Source: Bacteroidales bacterium
GTDB lineage: Bacteria; Bacteroidota; Bacteroidia; Bacteroidales; UBA932
DNA: 64,000 bases
Reading direction: 5' to 3'
NCBI GenBank assembly: GCA_029009115.1
Contig: JAQXJU010000042.1
Location: 1 to 64,000, forward strand
The position numbers and the translations under genes are program-made. Under the pieces are notes generated by a model. It ran no database searches. It worked only from the letters and a program-made list of their open reading frames with translations, and was not told the origin of the DNA. Shown here in pieces: positions 16,845-25,103 of this stretch (position 1 is its first letter; each line of letters begins with the position of its first letter).

Positions 16845-17663
16845 ATGAATCATTTGACCATTCTTGTAACAAATTTCCTGTATGCGGCAGCCTTCTGCCT
16901 TGCAATTGTTCTCGGTCTGGTGTTTTGCTTGTCCGGGAAAAGGCTTGGCCCGCAATTAAAGGTGCAGAAGATTCTCGGGGCGGTTTTGCTGCTTCTTGCC
17001 CTGAATATAGTAGCCCTTGATATAGTATCTCTGACCTTCAGTTCTCCTGCAGTATGGCTCTCGGTGGCTCTGATCCTGCCCAATATTGCTGTATTCGGCT
17101 GGATAATTGCTGTTGTTTTAAGATCTATTCACTCCAGCCTCCCCGAGCACCCCGGCCATAACGGCAGCCCTAGTGAGGCCCCGGAAAAAAGCTCGATGCC
17201 TGATGAAAATACAACCCTTGAAGAAACCCCGGTTCCGGAAGAAATCGAAGAAGATGACGAAGACGATGATTCCCAGCAGCTCGAAGAGCCCAATATGGAC
17301 GATTTTATCTTCTTCCAGAAGGTTGAGGCTCTGATGGTTAACGAAAAGCTTTTCTGCGAACAGGAACTCTCGAGAGAAGACGTTGCCGCAGCCATAGGAA
17401 CCAACAGGACATATCTTGTCCGCAGCATCAAGACTGCCACGGGCAAAACTTTCTCGTCTTATATCACAGACCTTCGCGTCAACTATGCCGCAAAACTGCT
17501 GACCTCTTCGGACGAACCTCTTGACCTTATCGCCACCCTTGTGGGCTTCCGTTCAAAGAGTGCTTACTACCGGGCATTCTCGGCTGCTTTCAACTGTTCT
17601 CCTGCCGAATACCGCAGGAACTCGGTCAGTTTTCAGACTCTTGAGAATTCGAATCTGCTTTAA
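16845..17663 (+). CDS. Membrane-anchored AraC-family transcription regulator
   Basis: 272 residues from the start at 16845. Three hydrophobic segments at the N-terminus (NFLYAAAFCLAIVLGLVFCL, ILGAVLLLLALNIVALDIV, WLSVALILPNIAVFGWIIAVVL) are followed by an acidic, low-complexity linker (EEIEEDDEDDDSQQLEEPN). The C-terminal AraC-type double helix-turn-helix contains SREDVAAAIGTNRTYLVRSI and LDLIATLVGFRSKSAYYRAFSAAFNCSPAEYRR. Membrane tethering of an AraC domain suggests direct response to an envelope signal; this resembles other Bacteroidota membrane AraC proteins. It overlaps the end of the convergent kinase gene by 4 bp. Confidence 0.85.
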   Translation: MNHLTILVTNFLYAAAFCLAIVLGLVFCLSGKRLGPQLKVQKILGAVLLLLALNIVALDIVSLTFSSPAVWLSVALILPNIAVFGWIIAVVLRSIHSSLPEHPGHNGSPSEAPEKSSMPDENTTLEETPVPEEIEEDDEDDDSQQLEEPNMDDFIFFQKVEALMVNEKLFCEQELSREDVAAAIGTNRTYLVRSIKTATGKTFSSYITDLRVNYAAKLLTSSDEPLDLIATLVGFRSKSAYYRAFSAAFNCSPAEYRRNSVSFQTLENSNLL

Positions 17664-18901
17664 GATTGGATATCGTGCAGGGTGAATCTGAATCCCAGCC
17701 CTCCACCTTCACGCTTGTATGCCTGAATCTCTCCCTTGTGGAAGAGAACAGCATTCCTTATTATCGACAGCCCCAGCCCGCTGCCCTCGCAGTTGCGGCT
17801 CCTGTCTCTTGACAACCTGTAGAAACGCTCGAAAATATGTTCGAGCTCGCCCTCTTCCACTCCAACTCCGTTGTCGCTGTAGTCGAAACAGAAGGTTCCG
17901 TCAGGGCTTTTTCTGAAGAGTATCCTCACCCGGGCACCCTTCCCGGCATATCTGATGCTGTTCTCGAGAAGATTGCGCAGTATCGAATGAATCAGCTGGT
18001 AGTTGGCGTGTATGCACACCGGAGGAATATCGCTCTCAATCTCGATTCCGGCTTCGGTCCTCGCTTCGGCAAGTTCCTCGCTCACTTCTTCGAACACGTT
18101 CTTGAGATTGACCGGCTCGGTAGCGAACTGCTGGGGAGCTTCTTCGAGTTTGGTTATTATTGAAATGTCACGTATGAGTTCGCTCAGCCTTACGCTCTGG
18201 AGGTAACTCCTTTGCAGGAAGAGTTCTTTCTTGGCCGGGTCCATATCGGGATGGTTGACCAGGGTCTCGAGGTAGCCTCTGATGCTGCTTACCGGAGTCT
18301 TGAGTTCGTGCGAGATGTTTCCTGTAAGCTCGTGCTTGAGGCGGCTTCTTTCCCTGCGTTCCTGGGCTTCCTCCTGCCTGAGGTAGTGCCGGTAGAGATA
18401 GAAGAATACAATAAGGGCAAGACACAGGGCCAGAGCCAGAGAAATGACGAGCATCCAGTCGAGCCTGAAGAATCTGGCAAGATCGACCTCGTAGGGACGT
18501 GCGCAGCGCACCACAATTCCCGAGCAGTTCTTGGCAAAGTAGAAGTATTTCTTTCCGACCGTGCCGGAGCGCCGTATTGCATAGGCTGTCCCGTCGGTGA
18601 GGCATTTCCTGACCTCGGGCCTTTGGAGATGGTTCTCCATCCCGCTTGCATCGGTGCGGCTGTCCAGCAGCACGTCTCCGCTTTCGCTGATTACGGTAAT
18701 AGACAGATTGCCCGGAACCAGCGACAACGAAGCGCTGTCTGCCCCGCATCGGGCCACGATGTCGCAGTATGCTTCAAGATTTGCCGACAATATGGCCTTT
18801 TTGTTGCGGCTCTCGTTCAGCAGGGCAATAAGGGTCGCAGCAAGTGCAAAGGCAACCATTACACCTGCCCCTGCGATAAGCCTCTTATTCTTAACTTTCA
18901 T
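17660..18901 (-). CDS. Sensor histidine kinase, PhoR-like
   Basis: The 413-residue protein has two membrane helices (LIAGAGVMVAFALAATLIALL near 8-28 and WMLVISLALALCLALIVFFYL near 148-168) around a periplasmic domain of about 120 residues. The kinase core has H-box NISHELKTPVSSIRGYLETL, N-box LRNLLENSIRYAG, G1 DYSDNGVGV and G2 GSGLGLSIIRNAV, all intact. It is cotranscribed with the OmpR-type regulator upstream (11 bp overlap). The pair lies divergent from a Na/phosphate cotransporter, which makes phosphate sensing (PhoR role) likely but not proven; ordinary envelope-stress kinases look similar. Confidence 0.87.
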   Translation of the reverse strand: MKVKNKRLIAGAGVMVAFALAATLIALLNESRNKKAILSANLEAYCDIVARCGADSASLSLVPGNLSITVISESGDVLLDSRTDASGMENHLQRPEVRKCLTDGTAYAIRRSGTVGKKYFYFAKNCSGIVVRCARPYEVDLARFFRLDWMLVISLALALCLALIVFFYLYRHYLRQEEAQERRERSRLKHELTGNISHELKTPVSSIRGYLETLVNHPDMDPAKKELFLQRSYLQSVRLSELIRDISIITKLEEAPQQFATEPVNLKNVFEEVSEELAEARTEAGIEIESDIPPVCIHANYQLIHSILRNLLENSIRYAGKGARVRILFRKSPDGTFCFDYSDNGVGVEEGELEHIFERFYRLSRDRSRNCEGSGLGLSIIRNAVLFHKGEIQAYKREGGGLGFRFTLHDIQS

Positions 18902-19589
18902 ATTTGCCGGGGTCTATGTAATAACCGAAACCGCTGCGGTTGCATATGAGTTTGTGCAGGGGGCCGAGTTTGGAACGTATTCTTGCAATATGTACGTCAA
19001 CCGTTCTTTCGAGCACGTAGGGGGAGTCTTGCCAAAGTTCTCCGATTATTGCAGTCCGAGAAAAGTATTGCCCGGGAGTCCTTGCGAGCAGAACCAGTAT
19101 GTCAAATTCCTTGCGCGACAGAATGACTTCTCTTCCCTGGGCGAGCAGGCGTCCGCTGAGAGGGTAAATTTCAAGCGGCCCGCAGACGATCTTTTCTGAA
19201 TTGGAAGTGTCTTCAGGCCTGGAGGAGGCTCTTCTGAGAACAGCCTTGATTCGGGCATTGAGCTCTCCGAAAGAAAAGGGCTTGGATATATAGTCGTCAC
19301 CTCCCGAGGCGAATCCCTTCAGAAGATTGTCTTCGGTCCCCAACGCGGTGAGAAAAATGATGGGGGTTTTAAGACCCTTCTTCCGCCTCAGCAGAGAGGC
19401 GAAATCGAATCCGTTCATTTCCGGGAGCATTACATCCAGAAGGATGAGCCCGGTTCCGGAATGCACGGCAGGCAAGGCCTCTTCTGCACTGGATGCGCAG
19501 ATTACCTTGTAGCCTTCGCTCTCGAGATTGAAACTGAGAATCTCTCTGAGGTCGGCCTCGTCTTCTATTACAAGTATCTCTTCGTTCAT
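18891..19589 (-). CDS. OmpR/PhoB-family response regulator
   Basis: 232 residues: receiver domain (acidic EDEAD ~10, phospho-Asp in LILLDVMLPEMNG ~52, Thr in IFLTALGTEDN, Lys in DDYISKPFSFGELNARI) followed by a winged helix with ILSRKEFDILVLLARTPGQYF and VLERTVDVHIARIRSKLG. It binds DNA to control target promoters when phosphorylated by the kinase encoded just downstream. Position divergent from the Na/phosphate cotransporter gene suggests a PhoB-like role. The -7 box ends 8 bp from the ATG, so the mRNA leader should be extremely short. Confidence 0.9.
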   Translation of the reverse strand: MNEEILVIEDEADLREILSFNLESEGYKVICASSAEEALPAVHSGTGLILLDVMLPEMNGFDFASLLRRKKGLKTPIIFLTALGTEDNLLKGFASGGDDYISKPFSFGELNARIKAVLRRASSRPEDTSNSEKIVCGPLEIYPLSGRLLAQGREVILSRKEFDILVLLARTPGQYFSRTAIIGELWQDSPYVLERTVDVHIARIRSKLGPLHKLICNRSGFGYYIDPGKYES

Positions 19590-19597
19590 CTCGCCTG

Positions 19598-19605
19598 CAA
19601 AGATA
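19598..19605 (-). promoter_or_regulatory. -7 box of the PhoB-like operon
   Basis: TATCTTTG on the minus strand, with its last base 8 bp from the ATG. The transcript would start within a few bases of the start codon. Confidence 0.6.
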
Positions 19606-19725
19606 TCACTTCTTGTCCACAGTTGCTCCTCAAACTGTTAAACAATTGTTAATTCGTCATCTGCCTGTTTGAAAGAGGGAATACTTGCCCCAACTTTGCA
19701 GCCGGAAATTACAAAAAGAAGACAA

Positions 19726-21438
19726 ATGGTATTAAGTATTCTGACTCTCATCGGCGCCCTGGGACTTTTCCTCTACGGGATGAACCTGATGAGTACCGGA
19801 CTCCAGAAAGCCGCCGGGTCCGGATTGCGCCGCTTCCTCGCATCCATCACATCAAACCCGGTCAAGGGCGTTTTCACCGGTCTGGGGGTGACAGCCGTAA
19901 TACAGTCTTCAAGTGCCACTACCGTTATGGTGGTGGGCTTTGTTAATGCAGGCCTCCTGACCCTTGCGCAGGCAATCAGTGTCATAATGGGTGCCAATAT
20001 CGGGACCACAATGACGGCCTGGATTATTGCTCTATTCGGCTTCAAGGCCGATGTATCGGTGCTGGCCGTGCCCCTGATGGCTCTGGGGTTCATCTTGAGT
20101 ATGTCAAAGAAGAGCAAACTGCGCGACATAAGCCAGGTGGTGGTCGGATTCAGCCTTCTGTTCCTGGGACTTTCGTTTATGAAGGAATCGGTCCCCGACC
20201 TCAAGTCCAGCCCCGAGGTCCTGCAGTTTCTTCAGAACTGGTCGGGCAAAGGAATGCTCTCGGTGCTTCTCTTCGTGCTGGTCGGAACAGTGCTTACACT
20301 TGTGCTCCAGTCTTCGAGCGCCACGGTTGCCCTGACCCTTATCTTCCTTAATATGGGATGGATACAGTTCGATATGGCGGCTGCGATGGTGCTCGGTGAA
20401 AACATAGGAACCACCATAACGGCAAACATTGCTGCCGCGGTGGGCAACGCCAACGCAAAGCGGGCGGCGCTTGCCCATACCATCTTCAATGTGTTCGGTG
20501 TAATATGGGCACTTGCCCTGTTCAGGCCCTTCCTCTCGCTGATTCATCTGATTGTTGACGGGCTCGGCCTCTCGGCCTCGGCGCAGGAGGCTCCTCTCTA
20601 CAGCCTGTCTATGCTCCATACTGTGTTCAACCTGATTAACACCTCTCTTCTGATATGGTTCATCCCCGTAATCCGTAAGGCTGTCTGCAAGCTGATCAAG
20701 GAGAAGGAAAGCGATGAACAATCCGGAAAACTTGTTTATATCAATGCCGGGCTGATTTCAACTCCTGAACTTGCTCTTTCTGAGGCAGAGAAAGAGGTCC
20801 GGCATTTTGCAAACATAATGCGCCGCAGTCTTGGCGCGGTCATATCGGCCGTTGAAGCCTCGGGCGACGAGAAGTCCTTCCGTCCCTGGGCGGACAAACT
20901 GGTCCGTTATGAGGAAATCTCAGACCGTATTGAGTACGAGACAGTATCTTTCCTCAACAAAGTGAGCCGCGACGCGCTCAGCGCCGATTCTATACTGCGG
21001 ATCAAGTCGCTGTACAGGATAGTAGGCGAGATGGAGTCGCTCGGCGACAGCGGCGAGGCTGTAAGCAGGCTTCTCTCAAGAGGGCTGGAACATTCCTGCA
21101 GGCTCTCTGAAGAGCATAAACAGTCGCTGCGCGAACTTGCCGGACTCGTTGACAAGGCATACGATGCTATGGAGTACAATCTTGGCAACTGCACCACCAT
21201 CAGCGACATCGACAATGCCGTCATAGCCGAGGTGGATATCAACCGCAAGAGAGATGCCCTCCGTGATGCCCAGCTGTCAAGCCCCGGAAACGATGGAGAG
21301 AACTATTTCGAAAGCGTACTCTACCTGTCGATGATTGAAAGCCTTGAGAAGATGGGAGACTATATCATCAACATTTCGCAGTCCATAATGAACTGGCGCA
21401 AGGGCCGCCCCGACGGTGCAAGTGCCTGGGACGACTAA
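19726..21438 (+). CDS. Na/phosphate cotransporter family protein (NptA-like) with PhoU-like tail
   Basis: The start at 19726 (MVLSILTLIGALGLFLYGMNLMSTGLQKA) is chosen over the ORF-track start at 19669 because family members begin there. In the 570-residue protein, two inverted Na/Pi cotransporter repeats carry the QSSSA signature (AVIQSSSATTVMVVGF ~55 and LVLQSSSATVALTLIFL ~205), with about eight membrane segments. The cytoplasmic C-terminal half (~350-560) is helical and PhoU-like (HFANIMRRSLGAVISAVEAS, KSLYRIVGEMESLGDSGEAV). It imports phosphate using sodium. The divergent two-component pair probably regulates it. Its 3' end overlaps the convergent PspC gene by 4 bp. Confidence 0.92.
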   Translation: MVLSILTLIGALGLFLYGMNLMSTGLQKAAGSGLRRFLASITSNPVKGVFTGLGVTAVIQSSSATTVMVVGFVNAGLLTLAQAISVIMGANIGTTMTAWIIALFGFKADVSVLAVPLMALGFILSMSKKSKLRDISQVVVGFSLLFLGLSFMKESVPDLKSSPEVLQFLQNWSGKGMLSVLLFVLVGTVLTLVLQSSSATVALTLIFLNMGWIQFDMAAAMVLGENIGTTITANIAAAVGNANAKRAALAHTIFNVFGVIWALALFRPFLSLIHLIVDGLGLSASAQEAPLYSLSMLHTVFNLINTSLLIWFIPVIRKAVCKLIKEKESDEQSGKLVYINAGLISTPELALSEAEKEVRHFANIMRRSLGAVISAVEASGDEKSFRPWADKLVRYEEISDRIEYETVSFLNKVSRDALSADSILRIKSLYRIVGEMESLGDSGEAVSRLLSRGLEHSCRLSEEHKQSLRELAGLVDKAYDAMEYNLGNCTTISDIDNAVIAEVDINRKRDALRDAQLSSPGNDGENYFESVLYLSMIESLEKMGDYIINISQSIMNWRKGRPDGASAWDD

Positions 21439-21641
21439 CGGTTGTAGTCGATTTTGTCCTGCGAAGGGATGAGAAGGGTAATAACCAGGTAGGCGATGAG
21501 GGCACCGAGCACTGCCGTGGGAATGGCGATGAGCACCCAGATGATACGGAAGAGAACAGGGTCGGTATCGAAGTATTCGCCAAGACCTGTGCATACTCCG
21601 GCAAGGACACGGCCTTGTCTTATTCTGCGGAGTTTCTTCAT
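21435..21641 (-). CDS. PspC-domain small membrane protein
   Basis: 68 residues matching the PspC domain: RRIRQGRVLAGVCTGLGEYFDTDPVLFRIIWVL, then a hydrophobic segment (TAVLGALIAYLVITLLI) and a short polar tail. PspC proteins sit in the inner membrane and in known systems act in phage-shock/envelope-stress responses, though single-domain Bacteroidota versions are little studied. The gene is monocistronic here, driven by a -7 box 29 bp upstream that faces the GDPD promoter. Confidence 0.92.
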   Translation of the reverse strand: MKKLRRIRQGRVLAGVCTGLGEYFDTDPVLFRIIWVLIAIPTAVLGALIAYLVITLLIPSQDKIDYNR

Positions 21642-21670
21642 TGTCTGAAAGTGTTATGGTTCAACAGGGG

Positions 21671-21698
21671 CAAAGATATCAATTTTTCCATATCTTTG
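21671..21698. promoter_or_regulatory. Divergent -7 boxes for pspC (-) and the GDPD gene (+)
   Basis: CAAAGATA at 21671-21678 (minus-strand TATCTTTG) and TATCTTTG at 21691-21698 form an inverted repeat with 12 bp between them. Each lies 28-29 bp before its gene. Confidence 0.65.
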
Positions 21699-21726
21699 TC
21701 CTTGATTATATAATATAGGTAAAACT

Positions 21727-22548
21727 ATGAAGAGACCGATATTGCTTTCAGCATTGATGCTTGTATCCTCCCTTGTTTTTTCGCAGCCTGCCTCAGGGCA
21801 GTTTCCTCCTCTTGAAGGCGAGGGCAAGACTGCGGTAATCTGTCACCGCGGCTACTGGAACTGCGAGGCCGCAGGCTACAGCCAGAATTCTATCGCAGCC
21901 CTGCGCGAAGCCCAGAGGCTGGGTTTCTGGGGGAGTGAGTGCGACATCCATCTTACCGGCGACAACAGGGTCATAGTCAATCACGACCCCAAGATCAACG
22001 GAAAGTCAATCCACGACGGAAAGTTCGAGGAACTAGCCGCTGAACTCCTGCCCAACGGCGAACGCAGGCCATCGATTGAGGAATACCTGCAGCAGGCAGC
22101 AAAGTCCACTTCAACCCGCCTTATCATCGAGTTCAAGGAAATGCCCTCCGACGAGAGGAATGACCTTCTTGTGGACCTTACCATAGCCGCTCTCAAAGAA
22201 TACGGCCTGTACGACCCCCAGAGGGTGGGCTTCATATCGTTCAGCCATCATATCTGCAAGAAGATAGCCTCGGAGCATCCTCGCTTCATTAATCAGTATC
22301 TCAACGGCAATATCTCGCCTGAAAAGCTTGCTGCAGAGGGTATAAACGGAATGGACTACAACAAGAGCATCCTCAGCCTCAAGCCCCAGTGGATAAAAGA
22401 CTGCGCCAGGCTCGGTATGTCCTCGAACGTGTGGACGGTGAATAGCGCCGATACTATGGACAAGATGATAGAGAACGGAATCGGGGCCATTACCACCAAT
22501 GAGCCAGAACTTCTCCGCTCCCGGCTCGCTGACAAGGAGCTCAGATGA
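21727..22548 (+). CDS. Glycerophosphodiester phosphodiesterase, secreted
   Basis: The 273-residue protein has a signal peptide (LLSALMLVSSLVFSQPASG). The GDPD signature is clear: ICHRGYWNCEAAGYSQNSIAAL (His-Arg catalytic pair, general acid/base), ECDIHLTGDNRVIVNHDP (Glu-x-Asp metal ligands and second His) and LIIEFKEM. It hydrolyses glycerophosphodiesters from phospholipid turnover to glycerol-3-phosphate and an alcohol, probably in the periplasm. The stop overlaps the next ATG by 4 bp, so it is translationally coupled to the YeiH-type transporter; a functional link is not obvious. Confidence 0.92.
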   Translation: MKRPILLSALMLVSSLVFSQPASGQFPPLEGEGKTAVICHRGYWNCEAAGYSQNSIAALREAQRLGFWGSECDIHLTGDNRVIVNHDPKINGKSIHDGKFEELAAELLPNGERRPSIEEYLQQAAKSTSTRLIIEFKEMPSDERNDLLVDLTIAALKEYGLYDPQRVGFISFSHHICKKIASEHPRFINQYLNGNISPEKLAAEGINGMDYNKSILSLKPQWIKDCARLGMSSNVWTVNSADTMDKMIENGIGAITTNEPELLRSRLADKELR

Positions 22549-23624
22549 AAAAGGCCGTTTACATTTTTCTGGTCAGCATTCTGACTCTGTCACTTCTGGC
22601 TGGATTCGCGGCAAAGGAATTCTCGCTAGACCTCGGGGCTTTGTCCTGGATCGGTTCCTGGGTATCCTCGCCCGTTGCCCTTCTGCTCGGCATAGCATTC
22701 GCCCTTGTATTCGGTTCGGTGTTCGGGAAGTTCAACTCCCTGATGTCCAAGCGTCTGCTTCAGTATTCCGTGGTTGGTCTCGGTTTCGGGATGAATCTCT
22801 CCCAGGCCGTTGCTTCCGGAAAGGAAGGTATGCTCTTTACCATCGTGAGCGTATTCGGGACTCTTGCATTAGGCTATCTCATTGGCCGCAAGCTGCTCAA
22901 GGTCGATTCCCAGACCTCATACCTCATCTCGTCGGGAACCGCCATCTGCGGAGGCTCTGCAATTGCAGCCGTAGGACCAACCATCAAGGCCCGGCCCGAG
23001 TCTATGTCCGTGGCTCTCGGAGTGGTGTTCGTGCTGAATGCCGTGGCCCTATTCATCTTCCCCTGGATAGGAGATGCTATAGGCCTTGGGATGAAGCAGT
23101 TCGGTATGTGGTCTGCAATTGCTATCCACGATACCTCAAGTGTAGTGGGTGCTGCAGGAGCCTATGACCAGATGCACCCCGAACTGATGCTTCAAGAGGG
23201 TGTTTCTGCCCTGGAGGTAGCAACCACCATCAAGCTGACCCGTGCCCTGTGGATAGTTGTGATTGTGCTTGTAACACCCTTCTTCTTCCGCGAAAGCAGC
23301 TCATCGCCAGACTCCGCCCGCAAGCCTTTCTACAAGGCCATACCGATGTTCATAGTGTGGTTCATTGCAGCCATACTTGTCAATACCTACATTCTCTCAA
23401 ACTCCGCTTTCATAGGTGAATCGGCGTCGAGGGTCTGCACTTCAATCAGCCACTCTATCAATGTGCTTGCAAAGCAGATGATAACCCTTTCGCTGTTCTT
23501 TATCGGAGCCAGCCTTACCCGAAAGACCCTCAAGGCCGTGGGATTCAAACCTATGGTTCAGGGTGTTGCCCTATGGATTATCATAAGCGTGGTATCTTTG
23601 GGATACATACTTGTCTTTGCCTGA
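22545..23624 (+). CDS. YeiH family (UPF0324) membrane protein, putative sulfate/anion exporter
   Basis: The 359-residue protein has about ten membrane segments. Family motifs visible are QYSVVGLGFGMNLSQAV, SSGTAICGGSAIAAVGP and AIAIHDTSSVVGAAG, which define the YeiH/UPF0324 group. Databases often label members 'putative sulfate exporter'; the transported ion is not established for most. Coupled by a 4-bp overlap to the GDPD gene and followed 7 bp later by a thioesterase gene, giving a three-gene unit. Start chosen at the ATGA overlap. Confidence 0.85.
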   Translation: MKKAVYIFLVSILTLSLLAGFAAKEFSLDLGALSWIGSWVSSPVALLLGIAFALVFGSVFGKFNSLMSKRLLQYSVVGLGFGMNLSQAVASGKEGMLFTIVSVFGTLALGYLIGRKLLKVDSQTSYLISSGTAICGGSAIAAVGPTIKARPESMSVALGVVFVLNAVALFIFPWIGDAIGLGMKQFGMWSAIAIHDTSSVVGAAGAYDQMHPELMLQEGVSALEVATTIKLTRALWIVVIVLVTPFFFRESSSSPDSARKPFYKAIPMFIVWFIAAILVNTYILSNSAFIGESASRVCTSISHSINVLAKQMITLSLFFIGASLTRKTLKAVGFKPMVQGVALWIIISVVSLGYILVFA

Positions 23625-23631
23625 AGCCAAG

Positions 23632-24042
23632 ATGAAAGACTATATCTACAAACTCGAAATGAAGACCCGGGATTACGAGTGTGATGCCCAGGGTGTGGTT
23701 AACAATGCCAATTACCAGCACTATCTCGAGGCAACCCGCCACGAATGGCTGCAGAGCGAAGGTTTTTCTTTCAGTAAGTGGCACGAGGAGGGCATTGATA
23801 TGATGGTCTCCGAGATTTGCATACGCTACAAGACCCCGCTGCGCGGACAGGAGGTTTTTCTCTCCTGCCTTAATATCAGAAGGGAGGGGGCAAGGTTCAT
23901 CTTCGAGCAGGACATCTACCGCAAGAGTGACCTTCGGCTCTGCGTGAGCGCAGAAGTCACTACCGTCTGTCTTGTTGACGGACGGCTTTCGCGAGGTGAC
24001 GGTATTGCCTCTTACTTCGAGAAGTATTTGAGATTGTCGTAG
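23632..24042 (+). CDS. Hotdog-fold acyl-CoA thioesterase (YbgC/FcbC-like)
   Basis: The start at 23632 (MKDYIYKLEMKTRDYECDAQ) is preferred over the ORF-track start at 23611 because it aligns with the family and leaves a 7-bp gap after the previous gene. The 136-residue protein carries the 4HBT signature TRDYECDAQGVVNNANYQHYLEATR, with the Asp that acts in catalysis in the 4-hydroxybenzoyl-CoA/YbgC class. It should hydrolyse an acyl-CoA or acyl-ACP thioester in the cytoplasm. The last 31 bp overlap the convergent ketopantoate reductase gene. Confidence 0.88.
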   Translation: MKDYIYKLEMKTRDYECDAQGVVNNANYQHYLEATRHEWLQSEGFSFSKWHEEGIDMMVSEICIRYKTPLRGQEVFLSCLNIRREGARFIFEQDIYRKSDLRLCVSAEVTTVCLVDGRLSRGDGIASYFEKYLRLS

Positions 24043-25019
24043 CCGGGCTTCAACTCTCCGCTCTCACACTTGTGGATGACTTCTACCACGGCGTCGTTCA
24101 TAGGTGTGGGGACTCCCACCTTGCGACCGTATGCACATACCGAACCGTTGATTGAGTCAACCTCGGTAAGTTTACCGTTCTCGAGATCCTGCAGCATACT
24201 TGCCTTTAGAAGGGCGTGCTTGCGTATGGCTATGGGGATAATCATAAACGAGAAAGCCTTCTTGACAGGATTGCCGTAGTCGAGAAGTTTTACGATGTCC
24301 TTGCCCTGGACAGGCTCTATCCGGATACCGGCCTTGCTGCATACGTCTATGCATTCCTTTATTATAGCCTGGACTATCTTGCGTGAGGCCTTGTTGCCAG
24401 CAGCCTCGCCGAAGGTGGTTCCCAGCACCGCGCTCATTCCCGAGAAGGAGGCGTTGATAAGGAGCTTGCTCCAGCGTGTCCCAATGAAATTTTCTTCGAT
24501 TGAGGCTTCTCCCATAAGGTCGAGAAGAGCCTTTACCTGTGCTGTTTTGGGATTGGGTTTCGCCGACAGCGAGCCGAGTCCGAAGGTCAGGGCATCGGCC
24601 GAACTTGTGAGTTCGCATTCGCCGGGGCCCTTCATTGTGGCACCCCAGGCCACGGTGCAGCCAAGGACCCTGTCTTCGCCCACGATTTCTGCGATTCCAA
24701 TCTCGGGAAGCCCGTTCTGGAAGGTGACTATTACTCCATCCTCGGCAAGATAGTCCTTCAGGAAAGTCACCACTTCGGGGTTCTTCTGCTGCTTTGTCAT
24801 CAGGAAGATGATGTCATAAACCTCGCTCATCTCGCTGTCTGTCAGGGCGTTGACTTTCTGTACGAAATCAACGGTTCCACTCACATGCGCACCCTTGGCT
24901 TTCAGGGCCTCGACGTGGGCCTTGTTATGGTTGATCAGGTCAATGCTTCCACCGCCCCGGGTGATGTATGCGCCGAGTATCGTTCCGAGTGAACCGGCGC
25001 CATAGATGGCTGCTCTCAT
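24012..25019 (-). CDS. panE: 2-dehydropantoate 2-reductase (ketopantoate reductase) family
   Basis: The start at 25019 (MRAAIYGAGSLGTILGAYI) is chosen because the NADPH-binding GxGxxG motif follows at once; the ORF-track start at 25061 lies upstream of the -7 box. The 335-residue protein has the Rossmann domain, an alternative motif VTFQNGLPEIGIAEIVG, and the helical C-terminal domain with RWSKLLINASFSGMSAVLG (conserved Lys and Asn) and EVDSINGSV. Ketopantoate reductase makes pantoate for coenzyme A. Members of this family can be specific for other 2-oxo acids, so the assignment to panE is good but not certain. Confidence 0.85.
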   Translation of the reverse strand: MRAAIYGAGSLGTILGAYITRGGGSIDLINHNKAHVEALKAKGAHVSGTVDFVQKVNALTDSEMSEVYDIIFLMTKQQKNPEVVTFLKDYLAEDGVIVTFQNGLPEIGIAEIVGEDRVLGCTVAWGATMKGPGECELTSSADALTFGLGSLSAKPNPKTAQVKALLDLMGEASIEENFIGTRWSKLLINASFSGMSAVLGTTFGEAAGNKASRKIVQAIIKECIDVCSKAGIRIEPVQGKDIVKLLDYGNPVKKAFSFMIIPIAIRKHALLKASMLQDLENGKLTEVDSINGSVCAYGRKVGVPTPMNDAVVEVIHKCESGELKPGYDNLKYFSK

Positions 25020-25048
25020 TGTGTGTTCAGGTTTTGTTTTTTGCGGCT

Positions 25049-25056
25049 CAAATATA
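25049..25056 (-). promoter_or_regulatory. -7 box of panE
   Basis: TATATTTG on the minus strand, ending 29 bp before the panE ATG. Confidence 0.65.
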
Positions 25057-25088
25057 GCCAAAAGTTCTCAATTCGCCGGTTCTTTTCG

Positions 25089-25096
25089 TATATTTG
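25089..25096 (+). promoter_or_regulatory. -7 box of mntP, predicting a leaderless mRNA
   Basis: TATATTTG, last base 7 bp before the mntP ATG at 25104. With a start site 3-7 bp after the box the leader would be 0-4 nt. Confidence 0.6.
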
Positions 25097-25103
25097 CCCG
25101 GTT

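Noticed and set aside
25020-25103. yybP-ykoY manganese riboswitch before mntP
   Set aside because: The 84-bp gap holds two opposing -7 boxes and leaves a leader of a few bases at most.
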